A stretch of DNA of 64,000 nucleotides. Source: Exiguobacterium aurantiacum. Its GTDB lineage: Bacteria > Bacillota > Bacilli > Exiguobacteriales > Exiguobacteriaceae. Shown piece after piece: positions 27,283-36,692 of the stretch. The position numbers and the translations under genes are program-made. A model generated the notes under the pieces. The model was given only the letters and a program-made list of their open reading frames with translations, searched no databases and was not told the origin of the DNA. The stretch lies in assembly GCF_001766415.1 (NCBI RefSeq), contig NZ_MKXO01000004.1:179164-243163 (forward strand), in the 5' to 3' direction. Positions within the stretch are counted from its first letter, which is position 1. Every line of letters begins with the position of its first letter.

Positions 27283-28713
27283 TTAGCGAAGTTGGAACGA
27301 CGTCGTCGCTGAACTTGCCGTGTATCCTGAGAGCGTCGCATCCGCTTTCACTTGGTACGTCCCTCGTTGTGAAGAAGAACCGGTCGAGAGCGTGAACGTG
27401 ATCGCTCCGCTTGAGTTCGTTTTACCTGTCCCTGTGAGCGTCGAGCCGTAAGGTTGTGTCACCGTCACACGAACGTCCGCGTTCGCGACCGCTTGACCGT
27501 TCGCGTCACGTACCGTCGATGAGATTGATACAACTTCACCAGCGTAGTATGTCGACTTAGACGTCGATACAGTCGCCGCGAGCGCTTGAACCGGTTGTGA
27601 CGTGCCGCCTGACGTTGGCGCTTGAACGAGTCCGTTGCCGAATAGTGTATCGCGACCTGCCGTGCCGAGGTCGATTGTATCTTGTGACAGACGCGTCCGG
27701 AGCTGTGAAGATGAGAGCGTCGGGTACGCTTGTTTCATGAGCGCTAAGTTCCCGGCGACGTATGGTGTCGCCATCGACGTCCCGCTCAATTGACCGTAGC
27801 CGCCGCTTGAGAGTGTCGAGTTGATGTTCACACCTGGAGCCGCGACTTCGACTGTACTGCCAGTAGCGGAGAACGAAGCGCGATTGTTGTTGATGTCCGT
27901 CGCCGCGACCGCGATGGCCGAGCTGTAGCGCGCCGGGTAGTTGACGAGGTCGCCGCTGCCGTCGGCTCGGCCGTTGTTACCAGCCGCTGCGACGACGAGA
28001 ATGCCTGAATTGTTCGCCCGGTCGACGACTTGTTGGAGCGTCGTCGAAGGACTCGTCGTTCCGAGGCTCAAGTTGATGATATCCATTTGATTCGAAATCG
28101 ACCAGTCGATACCGGCGATGATGCTCGACAGGCTACCGCTGCCGTTCGCCTCGAGCGCTTTGACGGCGTAAATACTTGCCTCGTGGGCGATCCCGACCGT
28201 TCCGATACCGTTGTCACGTGCCGCGATGATCCCGGCGACGTGCGTGCCGTGTCCGTTGTCATCGGCATATGAACTCGTCACACTGCTAAATGACGCTCCA
28301 CCTGCAATCGTCAAGTCAGGATGCGCTGAGATTCCGGTATCGACGACGGATACTTTAATACCTTTTCCGGTGAAGCCGTTCTGCCAAGCCGAGGGTGCTT
28401 TCAGTTTTGGAATTCCCCAGTCTTGGGTTTGATTCTCAATTTGTACCGTCTGATCGACTTCGATGTGGGCGACGTTCGGATTGTTTTTCAATCCGTTCAG
28501 CGCTGCTTTCGGCACTTCGATGGCAGCAGCCGGGATGTTGGCGTATTGCTGATTGACTTCCATGCCTTCAATCGAGAGCGGGATTTTCTTCGCCGACTGT
28601 TTGAACACGACGATGACACGTTCTTTTTCCTTGTCAGGACTGGCGTCTACTGCTTGTGGGACGGTTGACAAGACGAGAAGCGAGGCGAGGACGGTGCTAC
28701 AGATCTTCTTCAA
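27283..28713 (-). CDS. Secreted subtilisin-like serine protease (S8) with C-terminal Ig-like domain
   Basis: 476 residues. Signal peptide of about 24 residues; I9-type propeptide to about 95; catalytic domain about 98-375 with D125 (VVDTG), H155 (GHGTHVAG), oxyanion N246 (AAAGNNG) and S313 (GTSMATP). The last ~95 residues form a beta-rich Ig-like domain (STYYAGEVVSISSTVRD). All catalytic residues are intact, so it should be an active extracellular protease. TTG start, 7 bases after AGGGGG. A CodY-like box lies 105 bases upstream, fitting nutrient control of exoproteases. Confidence 0.95.
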   Translation of the reverse strand: MKKICSTVLASLLVLSTVPQAVDASPDKEKERVIVVFKQSAKKIPLSIEGMEVNQQYANIPAAAIEVPKAALNGLKNNPNVAHIEVDQTVQIENQTQDWGIPKLKAPSAWQNGFTGKGIKVSVVDTGISAHPDLTIAGGASFSSVTSSYADDNGHGTHVAGIIAARDNGIGTVGIAHEASIYAVKALEANGSGSLSSIIAGIDWSISNQMDIINLSLGTTSPSTTLQQVVDRANNSGILVVAAAGNNGRADGSGDLVNYPARYSSAIAVAATDINNNRASFSATGSTVEVAAPGVNINSTLSSGGYGQLSGTSMATPYVAGNLALMKQAYPTLSSSQLRTRLSQDTIDLGTAGRDTLFGNGLVQAPTSGGTSQPVQALAATVSTSKSTYYAGEVVSISSTVRDANGQAVANADVRVTVTQPYGSTLTGTGKTNSSGAITFTLSTGSSSQRGTYQVKADATLSGYTASSATTSFQLR

Positions 28714-28817
28714 TGGATTTCCCCCTTTGGATTATGTAGGCGAGATGACATGATGTCGAACTGCCGTGCTCATAGAGTAACAAGTTTTTCCATCGGGTAG
28801 AATATGTCAATCGAATC

Positions 28818-28832
28818 AATAATCTGAAAATT
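28818..28832. promoter_or_regulatory. CodY-like site upstream of the subtilase
   Basis: AATAATCTGAAAATT matches 13 of 15 positions of the CodY consensus, 105 bases before the protease start. The rest of the 250-base gap to yutJ holds only the yutJ terminator. Confidence 0.55.
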
Positions 28833-28916
28833 TAGACAAGTGTATCGGGCACAGAGATACAAGACTTTTGGCGCAAGGAAAAGAAGTATGAACGGGTAAG
28901 CGGCTGTCATCACATA

Positions 28917-28957
28917 AAAAAATCGCGAGATGGCAAGGTAGCCATGTCGCGATTCGG
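28917..28957 (-). terminator. Terminator of yutJ
   Basis: AATCGCGA and TCGCGATT enclose an inner GGC/GCC stem; a T-run follows on the minus strand. Confidence 0.85.
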
Positions 28958-28962
28958 TCGTA

Positions 28963-30018
28963 TTATTTGATGACTTTATGTTTCCATAGAATACCGGACT
29001 TGAGAAGTCGAGCCACTTTCCCAGTCAGCGACTGTTTCCCCATGAAGACGCCGAAGCCAGCCTTCTTCCCGAGCGACCCGAGCGTGCCTCGGAGTTTAAT
29101 ATCCGGCAACTCAGGATAAGCCACGCCTTTCCACTTGCAGAGCAGCACTTGGACGATCTGTTCGGCTTGTGCCTCGGCGAGTTGACCTGAAGGTGCGTAC
29201 GGGAGGCTGGCGTTGTCACCGACGACGAAGACGTCAGGCAAATCAGGGACGTAGTGATGCGGTGTCAGTTTCACGCGGCCGCCCCCATCGAGCTCCCAGC
29301 CTTGGTTCCGGACGACAGCGACCGGTTGGATCCCGGCCGTCCAGACCGTCAAGTCAGCGACAAAGTGTTGTTCGTGGTTCCACAGACCGTCTGGGTCGAC
29401 CCGGACGATGTTGGCATTGTTGATGACTTCAACGCCATGCTCTTCAAACCACGATTGAACGTACATCGAGACACGGCTCGATAAAAAGGACAGGACGGAA
29501 GGGCCACGGTCGAACAATCGGACGGTCAGATCGGGACGGCTCTCCCGGAGTTCGCTCGCGAGCTCGACACCAGATAGCCCGGCCCCGACGATCGAGACGA
29601 TCGAACCGGGCGACAAGCCGTTGATCGCTTGTTGCGTCTTGCGTGACTCTTCTAACGTTTGGATACTGTACGTGAACTCGGCGGCGCCGGGCACGTTATG
29701 GTATTTGTCCTCGCAGCCTAAGCCGATGACGAGGTCGTCGTACGGCACCTTTTCCCCGCTTGCGAGCAACACCATCTTGTCGGTCGTATCGATGTCGGTG
29801 ACTTGCCCGTATATGTAGTCGACTTCTTCCGGGAAATCGACACGGATGTCACGATCGGATACCGTTCCTGCGGCTAGTGCATAATACTCTGTTTTTAATC
29901 CGTGATAAGGTAGACGGTCGATTAATGTGATCGATACGTCCTTCAGCTGATGGCCGAGGACGCGTTCGATTACACGCATACCCCCGTAACCGCCTCCTAA
30001 GACGACTAATTTGCGCAT
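28963..30018 (-). CDS. yutJ: NADH dehydrogenase-like FAD protein (YutJ)
   Basis: 351 residues. N-terminal FAD site VVLGGGYGGMRV, second dinucleotide site VGAGLSGVELASELRE around residue 150, and the FAD-closing VFVVGDNASLP near 270. Related to type II NADH dehydrogenases, but shorter and without an obvious C-terminal membrane anchor. Electron acceptor unknown. Divergent from yuzB, as in Bacillus subtilis. Confidence 0.9.
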   Translation of the reverse strand: MRKLVVLGGGYGGMRVIERVLGHQLKDVSITLIDRLPYHGLKTEYYALAAGTVSDRDIRVDFPEEVDYIYGQVTDIDTTDKMVLLASGEKVPYDDLVIGLGCEDKYHNVPGAAEFTYSIQTLEESRKTQQAINGLSPGSIVSIVGAGLSGVELASELRESRPDLTVRLFDRGPSVLSFLSSRVSMYVQSWFEEHGVEVINNANIVRVDPDGLWNHEQHFVADLTVWTAGIQPVAVVRNQGWELDGGGRVKLTPHHYVPDLPDVFVVGDNASLPYAPSGQLAEAQAEQIVQVLLCKWKGVAYPELPDIKLRGTLGSLGKKAGFGVFMGKQSLTGKVARLLKSGILWKHKVIK

Positions 30019-30114
30019 AAAAATCCCCCTTTGTTACTCTCTAACTGTACCATGATATAATACCTCGTAGAAGAACCATTTTCCCGCAATAGGGGAAGAA
30101 AGACGGTGAAAAAA

Positions 30115-30351
30115 ATGATGAATCCGATCATCGAGTTTTGTGCCTCGAACTTAGCGATGGGTTCACAGATCGCCCGGGCAAAACTAGAGTCCGATCCTGA
30201 CCTAGACGTCGTCGAATATGGCTGTACCGGCTACTGTGGGGTCTGCTCGCTCGACTTGTTCTGTCTCGTCGACGGAGAAGTCGTGATCGGGGAGACGCCG
30301 GAGCAACTCGTCACGAACGTGTATGAAAAAATCGAAGAGATGGCCTGGTAA
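30115..30351 (+). CDS. yuzB: DUF1450 protein (YuzB)
   Basis: 78 residues with FCASNLAMG and [20 protein letters not shown], giving five cysteines; a small thioredoxin-like, possibly metal- or Fe-S-linked protein of unknown role. Starts at 30106 (GTG), 30115 and 30118 are all possible; family members begin at MNPIIEFC, so the true start is 30115 or 30118. Confidence 0.88.
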   Translation: MMNPIIEFCASNLAMGSQIARAKLESDPDLDVVEYGCTGYCGVCSLDLFCLVDGEVVIGETPEQLVTNVYEKIEEMAW

Positions 30352-30385
30352 AAAAGTTTGAGATTTCTCAAACTTTTTTCTTTTT
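30350..30385 (+). terminator. Terminator after yuzB
   Basis: AAAAAAGTTTGAGA and TCTCAAACTTTTTT with a 2-base loop centre; it overlaps the yuzB stop codon. Confidence 0.88.
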
Positions 30386-30465
30386 GACCCGTTGCTTTTT
30401 TTAAAACGGTTTGGTATATTCTAAGAGGTTCGAATGTAGGTTGTCTGACGTTTAACAACATAAAA

Positions 30466-30479
30466 AGAAAGCGTTTCAA
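30466..30479. promoter_or_regulatory. cre-like site upstream of nupC
   Basis: AGAAAGCGTTTCAA fits the catabolite-responsive element WGWAARCGYTWWMA with one mismatch. It lies 72 bases before nupC, suggesting CcpA control of nucleoside uptake. Confidence 0.5.
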
Positions 30480-30550
30480 ACGGTAGGGCACATCTCGATT
30501 CGGGTATAACACAATCGTCGGTTTTTCAATATGAAAGGAGCACAACACCA

Positions 30551-31762
30551 ATGAACATCATGAGCGTGGTTGGTATTTTGGCATTAATTGGAATCGCTTA
30601 CATCTTCTCGACCAACCGTAAAGCCATCAAATGGCGTACCGTTCTTGCCGCCTTCGCGATCCAGTTTACGTTCGCATTCCTCGTCCTCTTCACATCGGTA
30701 GGACGCGCGGCGTTGCAATTCATCTCAGGAGGCGTCCAAAACGTCTTGAACACGGCGAACGCCGGGATCGGCTTCGTCTTCGGTACGGCAGTCGGGGGAG
30801 ACAACTTCGTCTTCGCGTTCCAAGTCTTACCGATCATCATCTTTATGTCTTCGTTAATTGCCTTTCTTTACTACATCGGTGTCATGCAGTGGGTCATCCG
30901 GATCCTCGGTACGGCACTTGCGAAAGCACTCGGTACGTCACGTAAAGAATCGCTCTCAGCGACGGCGAACATCTTCGTCGGTCAGACGGAAGCACCGCTC
31001 GTCATCAAGCCTTACCTCCCATCAATGACACAATCAGAATTGTTTGCCGTCATGGTCGGTGGTCTCGCATCAGTTGCCGGTTCGGTACTTGCTGGATATG
31101 CCGCACTCGGTGTTCCGCTCGAGTACTTGCTCGCAGCGAGCTTCATGGCAGCGCCTGCTGGTTTGATGTTTGCGAAAATCATCGTCCCGGAAACAGATGT
31201 ACCGGATGATGATATCGAAATTGCTGAAGATGAAGAGAACAAAGCAGCAAACTTCGTCGATGCGGCCGCTCGCGGTGCGTCAGACGGTTTGTTCCTCGCG
31301 TTGAACGTCGGTGCGATGCTCCTTGCCTTCGTTTCATTGATCGCACTCGTCAACTTGCTTCTCGGTGGAATCGGTGGTTGGTTCGGTCTAGAAGGTCTCT
31401 CACTTCAATTGATCCTTGGTTACGTGTTTGCACCGCTCGCGTTCGTCATCGGTGTACCATGGGCAGATGCCGTACAATTCGGTAGCTTCCTTGGACAAAA
31501 ACTCGTCTTGAACGAATTCGTTGCCTTCTCTGAGTTCGCACCGATCATCGGTTCAGGTGATTTGTCAGCTCGTACAGAAGCGATGATCGCGTTCGCACTC
31601 TGTGGTTTCGCCAACATCTCATCACTCGCCATCCTTCTCGGTGGTCTTGGTGGTATGGCTCCGAACCGTCGTAACGACATCGCACGTATGGGTGTCCTCG
31701 CGATTCTCGCAGGTACGCTTGCGAACTTGATGTCAGCGACTCTCGCTGGTCTTCTTCTCTAA
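30551..31762 (+). CDS. nupC: Concentrative nucleoside transporter NupC
   Basis: 403 residues with about ten membrane spans. CNT family landmarks are FVGQTEAPLVIKPYL and the C-terminal EFVAFSEFAPI and ALCGFANISSLAILLGGL. It imports nucleosides with protons or sodium. AAAGGAG precedes the ATG with long spacing. Codons are strongly biased, suggesting high expression. A cre-like site is upstream. Confidence 0.96.
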   Translation: MNIMSVVGILALIGIAYIFSTNRKAIKWRTVLAAFAIQFTFAFLVLFTSVGRAALQFISGGVQNVLNTANAGIGFVFGTAVGGDNFVFAFQVLPIIIFMSSLIAFLYYIGVMQWVIRILGTALAKALGTSRKESLSATANIFVGQTEAPLVIKPYLPSMTQSELFAVMVGGLASVAGSVLAGYAALGVPLEYLLAASFMAAPAGLMFAKIIVPETDVPDDDIEIAEDEENKAANFVDAAARGASDGLFLALNVGAMLLAFVSLIALVNLLLGGIGGWFGLEGLSLQLILGYVFAPLAFVIGVPWADAVQFGSFLGQKLVLNEFVAFSEFAPIIGSGDLSARTEAMIAFALCGFANISSLAILLGGLGGMAPNRRNDIARMGVLAILAGTLANLMSATLAGLLL

Positions 31763-31776
31763 TCGTTATTCACAAA

Positions 31777-31808
31777 CAAGAGCGCTCACTCCGGTGGGCG
31801 CTCTTGTT
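31777..31808 (+). terminator. Terminator after nupC
   Basis: CAAGAGCGC and GCGCTCTTG stem followed by TT. Confidence 0.75.
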
Positions 31809-31830
31809 CATGGTTGCCATATAGTGACTA

Positions 31831-31867
31831 CAAAAAATCACCCAAGGGATGTCTCCCTTGGGTGATT
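31831..31867 (-). terminator. Terminator of ribU
   Basis: ATCACCCAAGGGA and TCCCTTGGGTGAT pair with a four-base loop; T6 follows on the minus strand. Confidence 0.9.
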
Positions 31868-31872
31868 GGGCG

Positions 31873-32460
31873 TTAAGCTTGCAGTTGCATTTGTTGACGT
31901 TCGATCCACGGCTTCAACTTCAGGAAGAGCGGGACGAACAAGGCGGTGATCAATAATGCCTTAATCAAGTTGAACGGTAAGATGCCGTACAGGACAAGGT
32001 TCGTTTTGACTGCCGGATCGGCCATCTCGGCCATTCCGAAGAAGAACGCGTAAGCTGGTAAGATGAGTAGGTAGTTCAAAATCGCCAAGCTGAGCGCCAT
32101 CGTGATCGTACCTGCCACGAGGCCTGAAGCGAGCGCTTTATTCGTTTTACGTTTATGGTAGAACCAAGCGACCGGATATATGAATGCGACACCTGCAAAG
32201 AAGTTCGCGACTTCACCGACCGGGACGCCGCCACCGTTAAAGACATAGTAGAGGACGTTTTTGAGAGCGACGACCACGACACCTGCGAGTGGCGAGAAGA
32301 CGATACCGGCGACGAGCGCTGGGATGTCACTGAAGTCCACTTTTAGGAATGGTGGCAGGAAGGGTAGCGGGAAGTTAAAGAGCATGAGGACGAATGAAAT
32401 CGCCCCGAGCATCGATAGCGTCACCAGTGTTGTCAATCGTTTGTTGCGCGTTGTTTTCAT
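31873..32460 (-). CDS. ribU: Riboflavin ECF transporter S component RibU
   Basis: 195 residues, six membrane spans, with the RibU segments FNFPLPFLPPFLKVDFSDIPALV and KNVLYYVFNGG. It binds riboflavin and works with the shared energy-coupling ATPases, which are not here. The FMN riboswitch in its leader confirms the substrate. AAAGGAGAG precedes the ATG at 32460. Confidence 0.96.
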   Translation of the reverse strand: MKTTRNKRLTTLVTLSMLGAISFVLMLFNFPLPFLPPFLKVDFSDIPALVAGIVFSPLAGVVVVALKNVLYYVFNGGGVPVGEVANFFAGVAFIYPVAWFYHKRKTNKALASGLVAGTITMALSLAILNYLLILPAYAFFFGMAEMADPAVKTNLVLYGILPFNLIKALLITALFVPLFLKLKPWIERQQMQLQA

Positions 32461-32508
32461 CAAAATCTCTCCTTTTGTCGCTCCTTGATGAATGGCACCC
32501 GTCGCATA

Positions 32509-32536
32509 GAAAAACCCGATTGTGTGAACAATCGGG
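32509..32536 (-). terminator. FMN-riboswitch expression-platform terminator
   Basis: CCCGATTGT and ACAATCGGG form a stem followed on the minus strand by T5. It lies between the aptamer and ribU, so FMN binding can end transcription before ribU. Confidence 0.85.
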
Positions 32537-32620
32537 AGAGTTTACGCGCATACGAAACAGATGTTCTCGTCAACGTTTAAGCCACGCCAAAGAAAACATC
32601 CAAATATCGGTCGGATGCCG

Positions 32621-32758
32621 CCATCTTCTCCCATCCAGACTTTACTGTCGGCTTTCGAATCTCACGAAATCAGCAAGCAACGCCTTGCTCGCTCACGGGC
32701 TGAGAAGAACTTGTCTTCAATACCGCCGGTCGGGAATTTCACCCTGCCCCGAAGATGG
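32621..32758 (-). ncRNA. FMN riboswitch (RFN element)
   Basis: Read on the minus strand: ATCTTCGGGGCAGGGTGAAA, TTCCCGACCGGCGGT, AGCCCGTGAGCG, then GCCGACAGTAAAGTCTGG and ATGGGAGAAGAT, all RFN hallmarks with a closing stem ATCTTC/GAAGAT. FMN binding lowers ribU expression. The 84 bases between aptamer and terminator can hold the antiterminator. Confidence 0.97.
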
Positions 32759-32857
32759 AACGATTTAATTTTTTTTGTTACAGTTTAGTTATACAAGATA
32801 TTTCACAAAATCACAAGTCAGTTGACTTGAAGTGAAGATAAATGAGGAGGAGTTCAG

Positions 32858-33214
32858 ATGATTCATTTGACAGAGCCAGCCGCACTACAAGTCATCGATA
32901 TGATGAAACAGACCGAACGCCCTGAAAATCAGTTCTTACGGATCAAAGTCCAAGGCGGTGGGTGTACCGGCCTATCCTATGGGATGGGGTTCGATGAAGA
33001 CAAGACGGACAAGGATGTCCAGTTCGACCATTACGGTGTCCGCGTCATCGTCGCCGAAGCCGACCATGGTGTCGTCGACGGGCTCGAAATCGACTACAAG
33101 CAGTCGATGCTCGGCGGGGGCTTCACGATCAAAAATCCGAACGCGATCGCGACGTGCGGTTGCGGCTCGAGTTTCCGGACGGCGGCGAACGCCGGCACGC
33201 CCGGGGATTGCTAA
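32858..33214 (+). CDS. sufA: A-type Fe-S carrier (IscA/SufA family)
   Basis: 118 residues with the three conserved cysteines in GGGCTGLSY and TCGCGSSF. A-type carriers take clusters from the SUF scaffold to [4Fe-4S] targets. It resembles Bacillus subtilis YutM/SufA and lies 18 kb from the suf operon. GAGGAGGAG precedes the ATG. Confidence 0.95.
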   Translation: MIHLTEPAALQVIDMMKQTERPENQFLRIKVQGGGCTGLSYGMGFDEDKTDKDVQFDHYGVRVIVAEADHGVVDGLEIDYKQSMLGGGFTIKNPNAIATCGCGSSFRTAANAGTPGDC

Positions 33215-33224
33215 ACGATAGACG

Positions 33225-33253
33225 GGTTGCCGACATGTTCGGCAACCTTTTTT
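33225..33253 (+). terminator. Terminator after sufA
   Basis: GGTTGCCGA and TCGGCAACC with T6. Confidence 0.9.
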
Positions 33254-33323
33254 GGTGAGCATGTTAATGAGAGGAAATGAACGGGAATATTGGATGGAGA
33301 AGGATGAGAAGGGGGTAGGTACG

Positions 33324-34178
33324 ATGAGGAAAGTGTTGATTTTCGGTGGCTCACGTTACTTTGGGAAACGGCTCGCGCTCCGTCTCGCTGAAGCCGGGGA
33401 CGACGTGACGATCGTCACACGCGGTCAGCTGCAAGTGCCGGAAGCGGAAGGCATCCGCTCCATTAAAGGCGACCGTCAGTCGGTCGCGACGATGAAAGAC
33501 CTCGCACGCAACGAGTATGACCTCGTCTACGACAATATTTGTTTCAATCCGTATCAGGCGAAGATCGCGACAGACGCCTTCATGGACCGGGTCGGGAAAT
33601 ATGTGCTCACGTCGACGATGTCCGTCTATGCGCCAGAGGCAGCTTTAAAAGAGAGCGACTTCAATCCGCTCCATCACGAATATCACCTCGACGCGGAACA
33701 CGATTACGGACAAGGGAAACGAGAGGCCGAATCGTACTTCTTCCATCGGGCCTCGTTCCCGGTCACGACGGTGCGGTTGCCGATCGTCCTAGGGCCGGAT
33801 GATTACACCGACCGGTTAAAATTTTATGTCGACGCGGTTCGGAACGAAGAACCGATCGTATTACATCACCCGGAGGCGCTGATGGGATTCATCTCGAGTT
33901 TCGAGGCGGCAGCTTTCTTGGAATGGGTCGGCCGTGCCGACGTGAGGGGGCCGTTCAACGCCGCGAGCGACGGCCTCATCTCGTTAGGTGCGCTCATGGA
34001 ACGAATTGGACAGCATATCGGTAAACCGGTCCAAATCATTAAGGATGGGGAGTCGTCCCCATACGATACGGACGTCGACTACTACATGTCGAACGCCGAG
34101 GCGAAAAAAGCTGGCTTCGTGTTCACGCAACTCGATGATTGGATTGACCGTGTCATCATTCAAACGATCCGCAAATGA
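33324..34178 (+). CDS. NAD-dependent epimerase/dehydratase-like protein
   Basis: 284 residues. Rossmann start KVLIFGGSRYFGKRLA; the catalytic-like region TSTMSVYAPE is followed by YGQGKREAE, the YxxxK-type pair of the extended SDR family. The substrate may be a nucleotide sugar or an mRNA-binding role as in CSP41-like relatives; not resolved. ATG at 33324 with GGGGGTAGG is preferred over starts 72 bases earlier. Confidence 0.85.
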   Translation: MRKVLIFGGSRYFGKRLALRLAEAGDDVTIVTRGQLQVPEAEGIRSIKGDRQSVATMKDLARNEYDLVYDNICFNPYQAKIATDAFMDRVGKYVLTSTMSVYAPEAALKESDFNPLHHEYHLDAEHDYGQGKREAESYFFHRASFPVTTVRLPIVLGPDDYTDRLKFYVDAVRNEEPIVLHHPEALMGFISSFEAAAFLEWVGRADVRGPFNAASDGLISLGALMERIGQHIGKPVQIIKDGESSPYDTDVDYYMSNAEAKKAGFVFTQLDDWIDRVIIQTIRK

Positions 34179-34218
34179 AAAAACGGCCTCTCATCTGCGA
34201 ACGATGAGAGGCCAGTCT
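34177..34218 (-). terminator. Terminator of yumC
   Basis: GGCCTCTCAT and ATGAGAGGCC with T6 on the minus strand; it also faces the epimerase-like gene. Confidence 0.88.
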
Positions 34219-35196
34219 TTATTTCCCGGCAAATACCGAGGTTGAATGTTGTGGGTGACGCGCTGTCGGGTCGACGAGCTGCTTCACTTGGTTGATGGCG
34301 ATCGGTGCTTCACCGAAGCCGGTCGCGATCAATTTCACTTTGCCTTCGTACGTGGCGATGTCACCGCAAGCGAAGATGCCTGCGACTGTCGTCTCCATCC
34401 GTGAGTCGACACGGATCGTGTTTTTCTCAAACTCCATGCCCCAGTTTTTGATCGGGCCGAGCGATGAGACGAACCCGTAGTTACAAATCAAGTCGTCGAT
34501 GTCGACGAACTTCGATTCGCCATCTTTGTCCGTCAGTTCGACCGACTCGATATGCGTCGCGCCTGAGAGTGATTCGATATTATAAGGCGTCCAGACGTTG
34601 ATCGTCGAGGCCTTCATTTGTTCGACCGTATGCTCGTGAGCCCGGAAGCGGTCACGACGGTGGACGATATGGACTTCTTTGGCGATACCTTCGAGCATGA
34701 GTGCCCAGTCGACGGCCGAGTCGCCGCCGCCGGCGATCATGACGCGACGGTCGCGGAATTTCTCCATGCTGTCGACGAAGTAATGAAGGTTCGCATAATC
34801 TTCACAACCGTCCAGTCCGAGCGGACGTGCGGCGAACGCGCCGTTGCCGGCTGTGATGATGATCGCTTTCGTATGGTACTCGTCCTTGTTCGTCGAGATG
34901 TGGAACGTACCGTCTTCGAGTCGCTCGACCGTTTCGACCGTCTCGCCAAGGCGATAATCTTGTTCGAACTGATCGGCTTGCGCTTTCAGTTGGTCGACTA
35001 GATCTTGGGCCTTCACTTTCGGGAAGCCGGCGATGTCATAAATATATTTCTCTGGATAGAGCGTCGATAATTGCCCGCCTAGTTGCGGCAAGCTTTCGAT
35101 CAACGTCGCATCGAGTTGGCGCATACCTGCATAAAATGCGGTGAACAGTCCGATTGGACCACCACCGATAATGACTACATCTTTCGTCGATTTCAT
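34219..35196 (-). CDS. yumC: Ferredoxin--NADP+ reductase, thioredoxin-reductase type (YumC)
   Basis: 325 residues. FAD motif [22 protein letters not shown] motif [14 protein letters not shown], and [18 protein letters not shown]. The CxxC redox pair of thioredoxin reductase is absent, which marks the YumC-type FNR that supplies reduced ferredoxin or flavodoxin. GAGGAGG fixes the start at 35196. A flavodoxin partner could be the one in the nrd operon, but that is inference. Confidence 0.94.
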   Translation of the reverse strand: MKSTKDVVIIGGGPIGLFTAFYAGMRQLDATLIESLPQLGGQLSTLYPEKYIYDIAGFPKVKAQDLVDQLKAQADQFEQDYRLGETVETVERLEDGTFHISTNKDEYHTKAIIITAGNGAFAARPLGLDGCEDYANLHYFVDSMEKFRDRRVMIAGGGDSAVDWALMLEGIAKEVHIVHRRDRFRAHEHTVEQMKASTINVWTPYNIESLSGATHIESVELTDKDGESKFVDIDDLICNYGFVSSLGPIKNWGMEFEKNTIRVDSRMETTVAGIFACGDIATYEGKVKLIATGFGEAPIAINQVKQLVDPTARHPQHSTSVFAGK

Positions 35197-35310
35197 CGAA
35201 TTCCTCCTCATGAAGCGTGTACTTCTATTATATGGTCTAACGTGAACTAAATCCATTCAGTACAAAGATGCAATACTTTCGAAAAAAATTCAAGAAGATA
35301 AGCTTTTTCA

Positions 35311-35339
35311 TTGAGAAAACGGATTAAACGTCGTACAAT
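35311..35339 (+). promoter_or_regulatory. Promoter of ndh
   Basis: TTGAGA at 35311-35316 and TACAAT at 35334-35339, 17-base spacer; start near 35346, giving a 120-base leader. Confidence 0.7.
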
Positions 35340-35352
35340 GAACGGGAAGCAA

Positions 35353-35428
35353 TTGTGAACATTGGTTGAACAAGAATTAGGCTTTATTGTGAACGTCTAT
35401 GTGAAAAAACACACAACATAGTTGTTCA
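35353..35428. promoter_or_regulatory. Repeated TTGTGAAC motifs in the ndh leader
   Basis: TTGTGAAC occurs at 35353-35360 and 35387-35394, and an inverse-like GTTGTTCA at 35421-35428, spaced 34 bases apart each time. Half-sites resemble the Rex consensus TTGTGAAnnnnTTCACAA, but no full site is present. Confidence 0.35.
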
Positions 35429-35464
35429 GGAAAACAAAACTTTTAAAATAAGGTGGAAATGAAC

Positions 35465-36676
35465 ATGAAACGACCTAACATTGTTATCCTCGGCGCAGGT
35501 TTCGGTGGACTCATCACGGCAGTCAACCTGCAAAAGACGCTCTCAGCTGGAGATGCAAACATCACGTTGATCAACAAACACGATTACCATTACCAAACGA
35601 CTTGGCTTCATGAGCCGGCGGCCGGAACGATGAAGCCTGAGCAAGCTCGTGTCTACATTAACGATGTCGTCAATGCGTCACGCGTTAAACTTGTCAAAGG
35701 GATCGTCGATCGCGTCGATACTACAGCCAAACAAGTGATGCTCGAAGACGGATCGACTGTCGAGTACGATTACGTCGTCTTCGCCCTCGGTGGCGTACCG
35801 GAAACGTTCGGTATCCCAGGCCTCAAAGAGAACGCGATGACGATCAACTCGCTCAACAGCGTTCGTAAAATTAAAGAACATATCGAGTACTCGTTCGCAC
35901 AATACAAGACGAACGGATCATCTGACCGTTCATTCGTCACGATCGTCGTCGGTGGTGCCGGATTCACAGGTATCGAGTTCCTCGGTGAGCTCGTCAACCG
36001 TGTCCCTGAACTTTGCAAACAGTACGATGTTCCCCGTGAAGCGGTCCGCATCGTCAACATCGAGGCAGCGCCAACGGTTCTTCCAGGGTTCGACCCGGAA
36101 CTCACGACGTATGCGCAAAAATGGCTCGAGCGTAACGGCGTCGAGATGAAACTCGGCAACGGCATCAAAGGTGTAGAGCCAGGTGTCGTCACGTTCGGTC
36201 CACTCAAAGGTGAGACGACAGAGACGATCGCAGCGAACACGATCCTTTGGACAGGCGGCGTCAGCGGTAGCCCGATCGTTGAGAAGTCTGGCTTCGAAGC
36301 GGTCCGTAACCGTGTCATGGTCGAGGCGGACAACCGTGCCCCTGGCCACGATAACGTCTTCATCATCGGTGACTGCTCAGCGGTCATGGATCCGGTCTCG
36401 AACCGTCCGTACCCGCCGACGGCGCAAATCGCGACACAACAAGCGCACAACGTGGCGAAAAACATCGCTGCGCTCATCAACGGCAAGTCGACTTCGAAGT
36501 TCACGTATGAGAGCAAAGGGACGGTCGCGTCACTTGGTCATAACGATGGAATCGGAATCGTCATGGGCAAAAAGATCTTCGGTCGCAACGCTTCATTCAT
36601 GAAGAAAGTCATCGACAACAAACACTTTATCGAGCTCAAAAAATACGGTCTCGTCCTTAAAAAAGGTAAATTCTGA
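35465..36676 (+). CDS. ndh: Type II NADH dehydrogenase (YumB/YjlD-like)
   Basis: 403 residues. FAD motif IVILGAGFGGL, NADH motif VVGGAGFTGIEFLGEL near residue 160, quinone-side AQIATQQAHNVAKNI and a C-terminal membrane-association helix region. It feeds electrons from NADH to menaquinone without proton pumping. ATG 35465 is 8 bases after AGGTGG. It is divergent from yumC, as in Bacillus subtilis yumB-yumC. Confidence 0.94.
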   Translation: MKRPNIVILGAGFGGLITAVNLQKTLSAGDANITLINKHDYHYQTTWLHEPAAGTMKPEQARVYINDVVNASRVKLVKGIVDRVDTTAKQVMLEDGSTVEYDYVVFALGGVPETFGIPGLKENAMTINSLNSVRKIKEHIEYSFAQYKTNGSSDRSFVTIVVGGAGFTGIEFLGELVNRVPELCKQYDVPREAVRIVNIEAAPTVLPGFDPELTTYAQKWLERNGVEMKLGNGIKGVEPGVVTFGPLKGETTETIAANTILWTGGVSGSPIVEKSGFEAVRNRVMVEADNRAPGHDNVFIIGDCSAVMDPVSNRPYPPTAQIATQQAHNVAKNIAALINGKSTSKFTYESKGTVASLGHNDGIGIVMGKKIFGRNASFMKKVIDNKHFIELKKYGLVLKKGKF

Positions 36677-36692
36677 TTCGGTTGAGCCAACG

